From Bacteroidales bacterium (lineage in GTDB: Bacteria; Bacteroidota; Bacteroidia; Bacteroidales; JAUNSR01), in NCBI GenBank assembly GCA_030539115.1, contig JAUNSR010000031.1, positions 1-35,201 on the forward strand: 35,201 bases of DNA, in the 5' to 3' direction. The translations under genes and the position numbers were made by a program. Below, piece after piece: positions 9,479-17,655 of the stretch; the first letter of the stretch is position 1, and every line of letters starts with the position of its first letter. The notes under the pieces are model-generated. The model made no database searches, had not been told where the DNA came from, and saw nothing but the letters and a program-made list of their open reading frames with translations.

Positions 9479-9578
9479 CAGTATGTTTTTGTTATTTTTT
9501 TAAACGATTAAACCATTGAGAGTCTTTTTAATTCTCAAAGCAATTTTAATTACCTAAACAAATAACAAAAACATATTG
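9479..9578. repeat. 100-nt nested hairpin (long inverted repeat)
   Basis: The 24-base arms 9479-9502 and 9555-9578 pair at 22 Watson-Crick positions plus one G-T, with a single T/C mismatch at 9498/9559. A run of 16 perfect pairs covers 9482-9497 / 9560-9575. Inside, ATTAAA (9507-9512) pairs with TTTAAT (9545-9550), and TTGAGA (9516-9521) with TCTCAA (9533-9538). An eight-T tract follows at 9592-9599. It may end the aroC operon or be a small mobile-element relic. Confidence 0.75.
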
Positions 9579-9609
9579 ATTGTCGGTTTTCTTTTTTTTA
9601 AAATCTATT

Positions 9610-10602
9610 ATGATATTCAGAACAGAGACAGACATTCCTGAGTCAAAAGAAAAGATTTGCTATAAGGATAAAATCCTTATCATGGGCTCCTGTTTTTCAG
9701 AAAACATTGGAAATTGGCTTGAAGAAAATTTCTTCGATATCATTGTCAATCCATTTGGGATAATATACAATCCAATGACTGTTTCACAGTCTCTAAAAAA
9801 TCTTTTGAACGAGAAAAGCTACAATGAGAATGACCTTTTCAAGTTGAATGACCTGTATCACAGCTTTGATCATCACTCAAGATTCTCATATACCACTGTC
9901 GATGAAACTCTTCATTACATTAATTCGATGATGCAAAAAGCATCACTGCAATTAAAAGAGGCATCATGGCTTTTAATAACTTTCGGAACATCTTATGTTT
10001 ATCGTTGGACAGAAAATAATGATGTTGTTGCAAATTGTCACAAATTACCTGCCAATCAATTTACCAGAAAAAAGCTTTCAGTATCTGATATTGTTGAAGA
10101 ATGGAGACCCTTATTAAAGCAATTAAAAGAGGTAAATCCAAACCTCAACATCGTTTTCACGGTAAGTCCAATACGTCATTTAAAAGACACCCTTCATGGC
10201 AACGAACTTAGCAAAGCAACACTTTTGCTCGCCATTGAAGAGTTGTGCAATGAAGATGAAACATTAAAATATTTCCCCTCCTATGAGATTTTGATAGATG
10301 AACTGCGAGATTATAGGTTCTATTCAGATGATATGACCCATCCATCATCAATGGCAATTGAATATATTAAGGAAAGATTTAGTGAGACATATTTTTCAAA
10401 GGAAACAAAATCCACTCTTTTAGAGTGCCAAAAAATTTCGAAAGCCATTTCTCACCGTCCTTTCAATCAAAATTCAGCTGTATATAGGAACTTTCTAAAA
10501 CAGACTATTGACAGGATCAATCTTCTAATCAACAAAAAAGAGATTCAAACATTAAGAAAGCCGTTGGATATATTAAATTCGCAGTTTACTTCATTAAAAT
10601 AG
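9610..10602 (+). CDS. GSCFA-domain protein
   Basis: A protein of 330 residues belonging to the GSCFA family, named for the motif seen here as MGSCFSENIG near residue 24. Other family blocks are NPFGIIYNPMTV, the LLITFGTSYVYRW strand and the FTVSPIRHLKD segment, with a late DDMTHPS that gives Asp and His residues of SGNH-hydrolase style. The family is frequent in Bacteroidetes and has no firmly established substrate; an esterase or acyl-hydrolase role is inferred from the fold-like motifs. A TTG at 9580 in frame would add ten residues, mostly phenylalanine, and is not credible; the ATG at 9610 is used. It ends 36 nt before murF-alr, so it is likely in that operon and may act on the envelope. 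Confidence 0.85.
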   Translation: MIFRTETDIPESKEKICYKDKILIMGSCFSENIGNWLEENFFDIIVNPFGIIYNPMTVSQSLKNLLNEKSYNENDLFKLNDLYHSFDHHSRFSYTTVDETLHYINSMMQKASLQLKEASWLLITFGTSYVYRWTENNDVVANCHKLPANQFTRKKLSVSDIVEEWRPLLKQLKEVNPNLNIVFTVSPIRHLKDTLHGNELSKATLLLAIEELCNEDETLKYFPSYEILIDELRDYRFYSDDMTHPSSMAIEYIKERFSETYFSKETKSTLLECQKISKAISHRPFNQNSAVYRNFLKQTIDRINLLINKKEIQTLRKPLDILNSQFTSLK

Positions 10603-10638
10603 AAAATTCAGAATTTTGCTATAAAAATTTTTACGACT

Positions 10639-13104
10639 ATGAATTATTCAATTTCTGAAATAGCAGACATACTTGGATTAAAAGAGACTAACTTTCACGA
10701 TTCTACAATAAGCGTACTGTTAACCGATAGCAGGTCTTTAACTTTTCCTGAAGAGAGTATGTTTTTTGCAATTAAAAGCAACAAAAACGACGGACATAAA
10801 TATATTTACCCTCTTTATAAAAAAGGTGTTAGAAATTTCATCGTCACTGAAATTCCATCTCAGAGTGAAATGATGGAAGATGCCAATTTTCTTCTTGTAA
10901 AAGACTCATTAAAGGCGCTTCAGCAAATTGCTAAGCATCATAGAGTCCTTTTTGACATCCCTGTAATAGGCATTACAGGCAGTAATGGCAAGACAATTGT
11001 AAAAGAATGGCTTTATCAGCTTCTTCATGACGACAAAAACATTGTCCGCTCCCCAAGAAGCTACAATTCTCAAATCGGGGTGCCTCTTTCTGTTTGGCAG
11101 TTAAACAAACAGGCCAATCTTGGGATTTTTGAAGCCGGCATTTCCAAACCTTTTGAAATGGATAAAATAGCCGACATTATTAAACCAACCATCGGCATTC
11201 TAACAAATTTAGGTGACACTCATCAAGAAAATTTTGACAACTTCAGACAAAAGGCAGATGAGAAGATTCAGCTTTTTAAAGGCTGTGATCTTATCATTTA
11301 TGACGGTGATGACATGCTTCTTTCCACTGCTATTGAAGAGGCGTGCCTTGGAACAAGAGAAATCGCCTGGTCGAGGAAGGATAAAAACCGTCCTATTTAT
11401 ATATCTTCAATAGAAAAAGGAGACAAGACCTCAATAATAAAATATGTATTTCTCGGACTTGAGGGCACAATTGAGATTCCATTCATTGAGGATGCTTCTG
11501 TTGAAAATGCAATCCATTGTTTGGCAGTAATGCTTTATTTTGGAGTTGAAAGAGCAACTATTGCCAAGAGAATGCTTAAGCTCGAGCCTGTTGCAATGCG
11601 TCTTGAGGTAACTGAAGGCAAGAAAGACTGTCTTATCATTAATGATTCATACAATTCCGACATCAATTCCTTGGATATTGCCCTGGATTTTCAAATGAGA
11701 AGAGCATCGGCAGATAAAAAAAACACACTTATCTTGTCAGACATTCTGCAGACAGGACTTCTTCCAAAGGCCCTTTACAGAAAGGTTGCCGATTTATGCA
11801 AGAGAAAAAAGGTCGATAAAATCATTGGCATTGGAAGGGATATATGTGAAAACGAGGCTTTCTTTACAATGGAGAAAGAATTTTATCTCTCTACTGAAAA
11901 GTTTATTCAATCAGGCTCGCTTGAAAAAATCAACAATGAATCAATTCTGCTTAAAGGGGCTCGGCGTTTCCATTTCGAGGAGATATCCGACAGGTTGGAG
12001 CTTCGCGAGCATGAAACAATCCTTGAAGTCAATCTTGATTCCATTATCCATAACTACAATGCCTATAAAGAGAAGCTTAAGCCAACAACAAAAATGGTTT
12101 GCATGGTTAAAGCCTTTGGTTACGGGGCCGGGTCCTATGAACTTGCCAAGACACTACAGGATGCCGGCTGTGATTTTCTTGCAGTGGCTGTTGCAGATGA
12201 AGGCAGTGAGCTTAGAAAAAGAGGCATCACCACTCCTATTATGGTAATGAATCCTGAGTTCAGCACTTTCAGGACACTTTTCACTCATTTTCTTGAACCT
12301 GAGGTATACAGCTTCAGACTTTTAAAGGCTCTTATCAAGGAGGCTGAGAAATGTATGATAACAAATTTCCCTATACATATAAAAATTGACTCTGGAATGC
12401 ACCGTTTGGGATTTTTGCCTGAAGAGATTGACGAGTTGACCGATCTGCTTTCAAAACAAAATGCAGTTATTGTGCGTTCCGTATTCTCTCATTTGGCAGG
12501 CGCCGATGAATTTATTTTTGATGACTTTACAAAAAAACAGATCGATGTCTTTAAAGAGTGCGCAAACAAGATTGAGAAAGCATCCGACCACAAAATAATT
12601 AAACACATTTTAAACTCTGCCGGAATTGAGCGTTTCACCAATGAGCAACTTGACATGGTTCGCCTCGGCATTGGACTTTACGGAATGGAGGCCTCTAATG
12701 TTAATATGCACCTTGAAAATATCAGTACTTTAAAAACCACAATTCTTCAAATCAAGACTCTTGAAAAGGGAGAAAGCATTGGATATTCAAGAAAAAGCTT
12801 CTTGGAGCGCACTTCAAGGATTGCCGTTATTCCTATTGGTTATGCCGATGGATATGACCGCCGTCTTGGAAACGGAAACATGCATGTTATAATAAATGGT
12901 CAGAAATGTCCTACAATTGGCAATATATGTATGGATGCCTGCATGATAGATGTCACCGACATAAACTGCAAAGAGGGTGATCAAGTTATTATTTTTGGAA
13001 AAGAGCTTCCCGTAAGTCTCATTTCCGACCGGCTCAACACCATTCCATACGAAATTATAACCTCCATATCCTCCAGGGTGAAAAGAGTTTACTTTCATGA
13101 ATAG
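10639..13104 (+). CDS. murF-alr: Bifunctional MurF ligase / alanine racemase
   Basis: A fused cytosolic protein of 821 residues. Residues 1 to about 455 are UDP-MurNAc-tripeptide:D-Ala-D-Ala ligase (MurF): the ATP loop GSNGKT with Lys118, the SYNSQIGVPLSVW segment, NLGDTHQENF and INDSYNSD, all Mur-ligase marks. Residues about 460-821 are PLP-dependent alanine racemase: the PLP lysine is Lys491 in MVKAFGYGAG, followed by the TIM-barrel strands, HIKIDSGMHRLGF, the catalytic tyrosine candidate Tyr716 in SIGYSRKS, and PIGYADGYDRR. One protein thus makes D-alanine and adds D-Ala-D-Ala to the peptidoglycan precursor (Ddl acts between). This fusion is a known trait of Bacteroidetes and helps assign the organism. 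The PLP loop differs from the classical KANAYGHG. A strong terminator follows. Confidence 0.95.
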   Translation: MNYSISEIADILGLKETNFHDSTISVLLTDSRSLTFPEESMFFAIKSNKNDGHKYIYPLYKKGVRNFIVTEIPSQSEMMEDANFLLVKDSLKALQQIAKHHRVLFDIPVIGITGSNGKTIVKEWLYQLLHDDKNIVRSPRSYNSQIGVPLSVWQLNKQANLGIFEAGISKPFEMDKIADIIKPTIGILTNLGDTHQENFDNFRQKADEKIQLFKGCDLIIYDGDDMLLSTAIEEACLGTREIAWSRKDKNRPIYISSIEKGDKTSIIKYVFLGLEGTIEIPFIEDASVENAIHCLAVMLYFGVERATIAKRMLKLEPVAMRLEVTEGKKDCLIINDSYNSDINSLDIALDFQMRRASADKKNTLILSDILQTGLLPKALYRKVADLCKRKKVDKIIGIGRDICENEAFFTMEKEFYLSTEKFIQSGSLEKINNESILLKGARRFHFEEISDRLELREHETILEVNLDSIIHNYNAYKEKLKPTTKMVCMVKAFGYGAGSYELAKTLQDAGCDFLAVAVADEGSELRKRGITTPIMVMNPEFSTFRTLFTHFLEPEVYSFRLLKALIKEAEKCMITNFPIHIKIDSGMHRLGFLPEEIDELTDLLSKQNAVIVRSVFSHLAGADEFIFDDFTKKQIDVFKECANKIEKASDHKIIKHILNSAGIERFTNEQLDMVRLGIGLYGMEASNVNMHLENISTLKTTILQIKTLEKGESIGYSRKSFLERTSRIAVIPIGYADGYDRRLGNGNMHVIINGQKCPTIGNICMDACMIDVTDINCKEGDQVIIFGKELPVSLISDRLNTIPYEIITSISSRVKRVYFHE

Positions 13105-13157
13105 GTAGATTTAGTATAAGAAAACTGTTTTATTTACACATTTTTGTTACTTTTGTG

Positions 13158-13206
13158 CCGATTTTGAAAATTACAAAGAGTTTTCAAAATCGGTTTCTTT
13201 ATTTTT
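13158..13206 (+). terminator. Rho-independent terminator of murF-alr
   Basis: Perfect 13-bp stem CCGATTTTGAAAA (13158-13170) / TTTTCAAAATCGG (13181-13193), ten-base loop, then a T-rich tail (TTTCTTTATTTTT). Confidence 0.9.
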
Positions 13207-13356
13207 ATTCCTGATATCATTGTATTTATTGGTTGTGTTTAAAAAATTTTTTTGACTTTCCTTTATAGATATACTTATTAAATAAAAGAGAGGATATTCA
13301 TAATCAATTATTCAGATTATGATTCGGGATTTATTAACCTAACGTTTAAATTGATT

Positions 13357-14217
13357 ATGGCTCATAATTTACTTGCAGGTAAGAGAGGTATTATTTTCGG
13401 CGCGCTTAACGATATGTCTATTGCGTGGAAAGTTGCAGAAAAAGCAGTTGAAGAGGGTGCACAGATTGTTCTTACAAATACTCCGGTGGCTGTCAGAATG
13501 GGGACTATCAACGAACTTGGTGAAAAATTAAATGCTCCTGTAGTTGCATCCGACGCTACAAGTGTCGAAGATCTTCAGCAGCTGTTTATTCAGGCACAGA
13601 AATTGCTTGGCGGGAAAATAGATTTTGTTCTTCACTCAATCGGTATGTCTCCTAATGTTCGTAAAAAGCGAACTTATGATGATCTTGATTATGACATGTT
13701 GGACAAGACTCTCGACATCTCAGCTATTTCTTTCCATAAGATGATACAAACAGCTAAAAAACTTGATGCTATCTCTGAAGGCGGCTCTATTCTTGCTCTT
13801 TCGTACGTTGCTGCACAGCGTACTTTCTATGGCTACAATGACATGGCTGATGCTAAATCTCTTTTAGAGTCAATCGCCCGCAGCTTTGGCTATATCTACG
13901 GTCGTGAAAAGGGTGTTCGTGTAAATACCATTTCTCAGTCTCCTACTATGACTACTGCCGGAAGCGGTGTTAAAGGCTTCGATGGTCTTTTTGACTTTTC
14001 TGACCGCATGTCACCTCTTGGAAATGCATCTGCAGAGGAGTGTGCAGACTATTGCATTGTTATGTTCTCAGACCTTACCAAAAAAGTTACAATGCAGAAC
14101 CTCTTCCATGACGGAGGCTTCTCAAGTATGGGAATGTCACTTAGAGGTATGACTCAATACAACAAGAGTTTCATCGAGCAGAACACTGATAAAGACGGAC
14201 ATATCATCTACGGATAA
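13357..14217 (+). CDS. fabI: Enoyl-[acyl-carrier-protein] reductase FabI
   Basis: A short-chain dehydrogenase of 286 residues that performs the last reduction of the fatty acid elongation cycle with NADH. The in-frame TTG at 13351 is rejected because ATG at 13357 starts the usual MAHNLLAGKRG. The nucleotide loop reads GIIFGALNDMSIAW, the variant glycine pattern of FabI. The catalytic set is Tyr150 (SYVAAQR), Tyr160 and Lys167 (YNDMADAK, the Y-x6-K motif). The loop VNTISQSPTMTTAGSG corresponds to the substrate-binding flap where triclosan-type inhibitors act. It is transcribed alone and meets panB tail to tail across a two-way terminator. Confidence 0.95.
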   Translation: MAHNLLAGKRGIIFGALNDMSIAWKVAEKAVEEGAQIVLTNTPVAVRMGTINELGEKLNAPVVASDATSVEDLQQLFIQAQKLLGGKIDFVLHSIGMSPNVRKKRTYDDLDYDMLDKTLDISAISFHKMIQTAKKLDAISEGGSILALSYVAAQRTFYGYNDMADAKSLLESIARSFGYIYGREKGVRVNTISQSPTMTTAGSGVKGFDGLFDFSDRMSPLGNASAEECADYCIVMFSDLTKKVTMQNLFHDGGFSSMGMSLRGMTQYNKSFIEQNTDKDGHIIYG

Positions 14218-14238
14218 TACCTTTACAATATAAAAAAT

Positions 14239-14280
14239 ATCCCCATGCTTAAATAATGATTAAGCATGGGGATTATTTTT
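14239..14280. terminator. Two-way terminator between fabI and panB
   Basis: Perfect 13-bp stem ATCCCCATGCTTA (14239-14251) / TAAGCATGGGGAT (14261-14273). A T-rich tail follows on the plus strand (TATTTTTTAT) and an A-rich run precedes it (TAAAAAAT), so it can serve both convergent genes. Confidence 0.9.
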
Positions 14281-14301
14281 TATCCTAATGTCGGGAGCAA
14301 A

Positions 14302-15120
14302 TTAATACTGCTCCGTTTCATTAGGGAAGTCCTGAGCTTTCACATCCTCTACATATTGGTGTATGGCATCAGTCATCACTGTAAATAGATCTGCATATCT
14401 TCTAAGAAAACGCGGTGAAAATCCATTATTCATTCCAAGCATATCATGAACAACAAGCACCTGTCCGTCACATCCTGCACCGGCTCCGATGCCAATAGTA
14501 GGGATAGTTAGCATTTCTGTAACCTCTTTTGCAAGTTTTGCAGGAATTTTCTCCAATACTACAGCGCAGCATCCAATCTCCTCAAGCAATTTGGCATCGC
14601 TCTTAAGCTTTTCTGCCTCTGCCTCCTCTTTTGCTCTTACGGCATAAGTACCAAACTTATTTATAGACTGCGGAGTCAAGCCAAGATGTCCCATTACAGG
14701 AATTCCTGCTGTAAGGATTCTCTCTATAGATTCTTTTATCTCCTCTCCTCCCTCAAGTTTAAGACAGTCTGCACCGGTTTCCTTCATCACCCTGATGGCA
14801 TTTGAAAGAGCCTCCTTAGAGTTGCCCTGATATGTTCCAAATGGCATATCCACAACTACAAGAGCACGCTTTGCTCCTTTAACCACTCCCTGAGCATGAT
14901 AGATCATCTGATCTAAAGTCATGGGAAGTGTAGTTATGTTGCCTGCCATCACATTTGATGCAGAATCACCTACAAGAATGACATCCATCCCTGCCCCATC
15001 AACAATCTTAGCCATTGTATAGTCGTAAGATGTTAACATGGAAATCTTCTCTCCTCGTGACTTCATTTCTGTAAGTCTGCGAGTTGTTACTTTTCTTGTG
15101 TCTTCAGTATAAGTTGACAT
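14302..15120 (-). CDS. panB: 3-methyl-2-oxobutanoate hydroxymethyltransferase
   Basis: A cytosolic enzyme of 272 residues (family about 265) that transfers a hydroxymethyl group from methylene-tetrahydrofolate to 2-oxoisovalerate to give ketopantoate, the first committed step of pantothenate and coenzyme A synthesis. Family blocks: [29 protein letters not shown] near the N-terminus (Asp and Ser of the metal and substrate site), [29 protein letters not shown] and [21 protein letters not shown]. The neighbouring panC/panD genes are absent. A perfect -7 box lies 26-33 bp upstream of the start, giving a short leader. Confidence 0.96.
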   Translation of the reverse strand: MSTYTEDTRKVTTRRLTEMKSRGEKISMLTSYDYTMAKIVDGAGMDVILVGDSASNVMAGNITTLPMTLDQMIYHAQGVVKGAKRALVVVDMPFGTYQGNSKEALSNAIRVMKETGADCLKLEGGEEIKESIERILTAGIPVMGHLGLTPQSINKFGTYAVRAKEEAEAEKLKSDAKLLEEIGCCAVVLEKIPAKLAKEVTEMLTIPTIGIGAGAGCDGQVLVVHDMLGMNNGFSPRFLRRYADLFTVMTDAIHQYVEDVKAQDFPNETEQY

Positions 15121-15145
15121 TATTATTTTTGTTTTAAATCTTGTA

Positions 15146-15153
15146 CAAAGTTA
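15146..15153 (-). promoter_or_regulatory. panB -7 promoter element
   Basis: The plus-strand CAAAGTTA reads TAACTTTG on the minus strand, a perfect TAnnTTTG match, identical to the fumarase -7 box. The start would be near 15139, about 19 nt before the panB ATG. No clear TTTG was seen at -33. Confidence 0.5.
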
Positions 15154-15296
15154 TCAAATTAAAAATATCACCTATTTTTATTTACATTTATTGTCTTAAT
15201 TCAAGGTAAAAAGAGAGTAAAACGAATATTGATATGTTAAAAATCAGGATTTAACACTCAAAAAGGGCATTTTATGTTTTATAACATACAAAATCT

Positions 15297-15328
15297 CTTG
15301 TTCAATTTTAATTATCGCAATACATTTG
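15297..15328 (+). promoter_or_regulatory. Promoter of the candidate small RNA
   Basis: CTTG (15297-15300) and TACATTTG (15321-15328) are separated by 20 nt. This fits the Bacteroidetes pattern TTTG-n19/21-TAnnTTTG, with a perfect -7 half. No open reading frame follows; the next feature on this strand is a strong terminator at 15477-15506. Confidence 0.55.
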
Positions 15329-15334
15329 ACTCAC

Positions 15335-15506
15335 CTTAAATACACAACCATAACACAATACCTTAAATAACACAACCTGAAGAACGATCTTAGACTATTA
15401 CCAATTAAAAAGAAAAACACGAGGTATTTTTTTACATTCAATATCAATGGATTTTCCATTGACATTAAGATAAAAAGGGCGGCCTGCGACAGGCCGCCCT
15501 TCTTTA
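15335..15506 (+). ncRNA. Candidate orphan small RNA (about 170 nt)
   Basis: A transcript from the promoter at 15297-15328 to the terminator at 15477-15506 would be about 170 nt and contains no credible coding frame. Its 5' part is unpaired-looking and A/C-rich, with a repeat: ACCTTAAATACACAACC (15333-15349) and ACCTTAAATAACACAACC (15360-15377) differ by one inserted A, and a related AACACAATACC lies between. The 3' part has a perfect hairpin TCAATGG-ATTTT-CCATTGA (15444-15462) and then the terminator. An unpaired repeat ahead of two 3' hairpins is the layout expected of a trans-acting small RNA. It does not resemble 6S, tmRNA, RNase P or SRP RNA. No function is assigned. Confidence 0.45.
15477..15506. 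terminator. Very strong orphan terminator
   Basis: Perfect 10-bp GC-rich stem GGGCGGCCTG (15477-15486) / CAGGCCGCCC (15490-15499) with a CGA loop, extended by AA/TT. TTCTTT follows on the plus strand and AAAAA precedes it, so it could also work on the minus strand. No coding gene ends at it in either direction, which argues for a non-coding transcript. Confidence 0.8.
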
Positions 15507-15647
15507 TTATATATAGTTATCATTAATTTATCTCTTTTTAAAAAAAAGAGAGATTTATCATATTATTTTTGCAGAGAATATGCTGTGCCTCATCAATAAA
15601 AATTGAAAGTTTTCTCTTTCATTTTTTTTATTGAATTCGGCTTGCAA

Positions 15648-15797
15648 TATCTTTGTTCACGAAAAACTAATGACAGAAATTAGATTTCTATTAGTCACAT
15701 TTAATTTACTATCCAGAAATTCCATTATAACGGTTAAGACACTTCGGCAACGAACTATGAGAATTTCCTTATTTACTAACTCTTAGTTCCTTTTTTA
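15648..15797 (+). promoter_or_regulatory. Promoter and structured leader of the MATE gene (candidate attenuator)
   Basis: TATCTTTG (15648-15655) is a perfect -7 match, predicting a leader of about 136 nt. It folds into a bulged hairpin, CTAAT-gac-AGAAAT / ATTTCT-ATTAG (15667-15694). Then two exclusive choices exist: GAAATTC (15716-15722) with GAATTTC (15761-15767), or GAACTATGAG (15752-15761) with CTCTTAGTTC (15780-15789; nine of ten pairs). The second is followed by CTTTTTT and then the start codon at 15798, the shape of an intrinsic terminator. It matches no riboswitch I recognise. Confidence 0.45.
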
Positions 15798-17183
15798 ATG
15801 GACCATTTTAAAACTTATTTACCATTTTATAAGAGAAATTTATCTGTAGCCATACCTGTTATGCTTTCTCAAATAGGACAGGTTGTTGTACAAATGGCAG
15901 ACACAATGATGGTTGGGCGTTTAGGCGCCGATGAGCTTGCCTCTGTTTCTTATGCAGGAGCAATTTTCAACGTTGGTTTGCTTTTTTGTATGGGTACTGC
16001 AATGGGAGTAACGCCGCTTGTCGGCAAAAACATCAGCTGCGGCAGACACAAAGTCTCCGCCAATCTATTTCAGAACTCTTTTTTGTTTAATATGATATTC
16101 GGCATTGCTGTTGGAATTCTTCTTTATGTACTGTCATTCTTTATGGGAAATATGGGACAGACTGAAAGAGTAGTTGAACTTGCTGTACCATATTTTAGGA
16201 TCATGGTAGCATCTTTGATTCCGCTTTTGATTTTCATAACTTTCAAACAGTTTATGGAGGGTCTTGGCGATACCAAAAAGGCAATGATAATCACTATCGG
16301 AGCCAACGTTTTAAATATCGGACTTAACTATCTTTTGATTTACGGCAAATTCGGTTTTCCTGAAATGGGCGTTCAAGGAGCTGCCTATGCAACTCTTATC
16401 TCACGAATGCTGATGCCGATTGCATTTATTGCAGTGTTCCTTAACAGGGTATCCCTTAGACGATACTTTTTGTTCTTCTGCAAAAAGAATTTTTCAAAAG
16501 AGTCATTCAAGGAGCTTACCAAAACCGGACTTCCTATCGGGACCCAAATTTTTGTCGAGCAGATAGCTTTCAGCTTCACCGCCATTATGGTCGGTTGGCT
16601 TGGTGCGGCATCCCTTGCCAGCCACCAAGTTGCAATGAACATCTCATTTATGGTGTTTATGATTCTTTCCGGACTTAGTGCTGCCACAACAATCAGGGTT
16701 AGTCATCAGTTTGGAAGAGGAGCCATGCAGGATATGAGAAAAGCAGCTCATGCATCCTATCATTTAACGATATTTTCTGTGTCTATTATTGCTGTATTAA
16801 TTGTAATCTTCAGATTCCAAATCCCTTATCTTTTCACACCTGATCCCGAAGTTGGCAGGGTGTCAGCCAAATTGCTCCTTATTGTTGCAATATATTTGAT
16901 TCCGGACAGTCTTCAGGTTGTTTCTCTTGGAGCATTAAGAGGCATTTCCGATGTTAAAAAGCCAATGATTTATGCCACTTTTGCATATCTTGGATTGAAT
17001 ATTCCTATTGGCTATTTATGCGGGTTTGTTTTTGGACTTGGCGCTCCTGGTATTTGGCTTGGCTTTGTCTGCGGTTTGGGAATGGCTGCAATCAGCTTTA
17101 TATACCGATTTGAAAAGAAAAGCAAAATATATATTGAAGAGAATAAATCTCAAACGATTGACGCTCGATCACTGTCTGCCTAA
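15798..17183 (+). CDS. MATE-family (NorM-like) multidrug efflux transporter
   Basis: An inner-membrane protein of 461 residues with about twelve hydrophobic helices in two related halves, the MATE arrangement. The first half opens with VAIPVMLSQIGQVVVQMADTMMVGRLGADELASVS, the typical helix 1-2 signature, and the second half repeats it as GLPIGTQIFVEQIAFSFTAIMVGWLGAASLASHQVAMN. The family exports cationic drugs and metabolites in exchange for Na+ or H+; the substrate cannot be told from sequence. The C-terminal tail after the last helix is short, basic and then polar (ENKSQTIDARSLSA). The gene is single, with an elaborate leader that may control it and a long terminator behind it. Confidence 0.92.
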   Translation: MDHFKTYLPFYKRNLSVAIPVMLSQIGQVVVQMADTMMVGRLGADELASVSYAGAIFNVGLLFCMGTAMGVTPLVGKNISCGRHKVSANLFQNSFLFNMIFGIAVGILLYVLSFFMGNMGQTERVVELAVPYFRIMVASLIPLLIFITFKQFMEGLGDTKKAMIITIGANVLNIGLNYLLIYGKFGFPEMGVQGAAYATLISRMLMPIAFIAVFLNRVSLRRYFLFFCKKNFSKESFKELTKTGLPIGTQIFVEQIAFSFTAIMVGWLGAASLASHQVAMNISFMVFMILSGLSAATTIRVSHQFGRGAMQDMRKAAHASYHLTIFSVSIIAVLIVIFRFQIPYLFTPDPEVGRVSAKLLLIVAIYLIPDSLQVVSLGALRGISDVKKPMIYATFAYLGLNIPIGYLCGFVFGLGAPGIWLGFVCGLGMAAISFIYRFEKKSKIYIEENKSQTIDARSLSA

Positions 17184-17236
17184 TAATCGAAGCGATTGTG
17201 GGATTTATTGAATATAGTGTTTGCAACTTTATAAAT

Positions 17237-17294
17237 TGCCTTTTTATTAAAACTCTTTTTTGAGATGATTTAATAAAAAGGCAGTTTATTTTTA
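17237..17294 (+). terminator. Rho-independent terminator of the MATE gene
   Basis: Perfect 15-bp stem TGCCTTTTTATTAAA (17237-17251) / TTTAATAAAAAGGCA (17269-17283), then GTTTATTTTTA. It lies 18 bp from the end of the convergent DsrE-like gene. Confidence 0.88.
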
Positions 17295-17301
17295 TAATCC
17301 T

Positions 17302-17655
17302 CTATGATATTGTAACAAGGTAGTAGCCCTTCGATTGAAACGAAAACACTTTGAGCAATCCCCCCTCAGTCACTATCGGCACATTTTCAATCATCATATC
17401 CTGTGTAAGACCATATGCCCCCGCAGTGTTGCCGCATGCAAAAAACGACACATTTGAGCCTTGAAGCTTCTTCACATCATCTCTCAGTACATCACTCTTT
17501 CTGCTCTTCAAATATCCAAACACGGCAGTTCCTATTGCAACGACCGCCACATTGTTTACTGCATTCTTTACTTTCTTTATATTATGTATCTGATCGATTG
17601 TATGAGGCCACTTGCCTAAGCTCTCAATTAAAAAAACCACGTCATATCCTTTCAT
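17302..17655 (-). CDS. DsrE/DsrF-like family protein
   Basis: A small cytosolic protein of 117 residues with the alternating beta/alpha pattern of the DsrE fold: YDVVFLIES, the KNAVNNVAVVAIGTAVFGYL stretch, VSFFACGNT and VPIVTEGGLLKVFSFQSKGYYLVTI. Cys in FFACGNT sits where DsrE/TusD-type proteins have their sulfur-carrying cysteine, so persulfide handling is possible but unproven; many stand-alone homologues have no known role. Its neighbours give no sulfur context. It is transcribed alone, convergent with the MATE gene. Confidence 0.75.
   Translation of the reverse strand: MKGYDVVFLIESLGKWPHTIDQIHNIKKVKNAVNNVAVVAIGTAVFGYLKSRKSDVLRDDVKKLQGSNVSFFACGNTAGAYGLTQDMMIENVPIVTEGGLLKVFSFQSKGYYLVTIS

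Larger units (their letters stand above)
15121..15797. other. Gene-free but structured region between panB and the MATE gene
   Basis: The 677 bp separate two divergent genes. Besides the panB promoter, the small RNA candidate and the MATE leader, two more hairpins are visible: ATCTCTTTTT...AAAAAGAGAGAT at about 15530-15555, and TTGAAAG-TTTTCT-CTTTCA with T8 behind it (about 15602-15629). TATTTTTG at 15564-15571 is a further -7-like match without a -33 partner. No coding gene was found. Confidence 0.6.

Noticed and set aside
13250..13280. Sigma70-like TTGACT...TATACT promoter before fabI
   Set aside because: The spacer is only about 12 nt, and Bacteroidetes housekeeping promoters do not follow the -35/-10 pattern.
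15335..15506. 6S RNA, tmRNA, RNase P or SRP RNA in the panB-MATE gap
   Set aside because: No long rod-like fold, tRNA-like ends or conserved core of these RNAs can be seen; the 5' half is largely unpaired.
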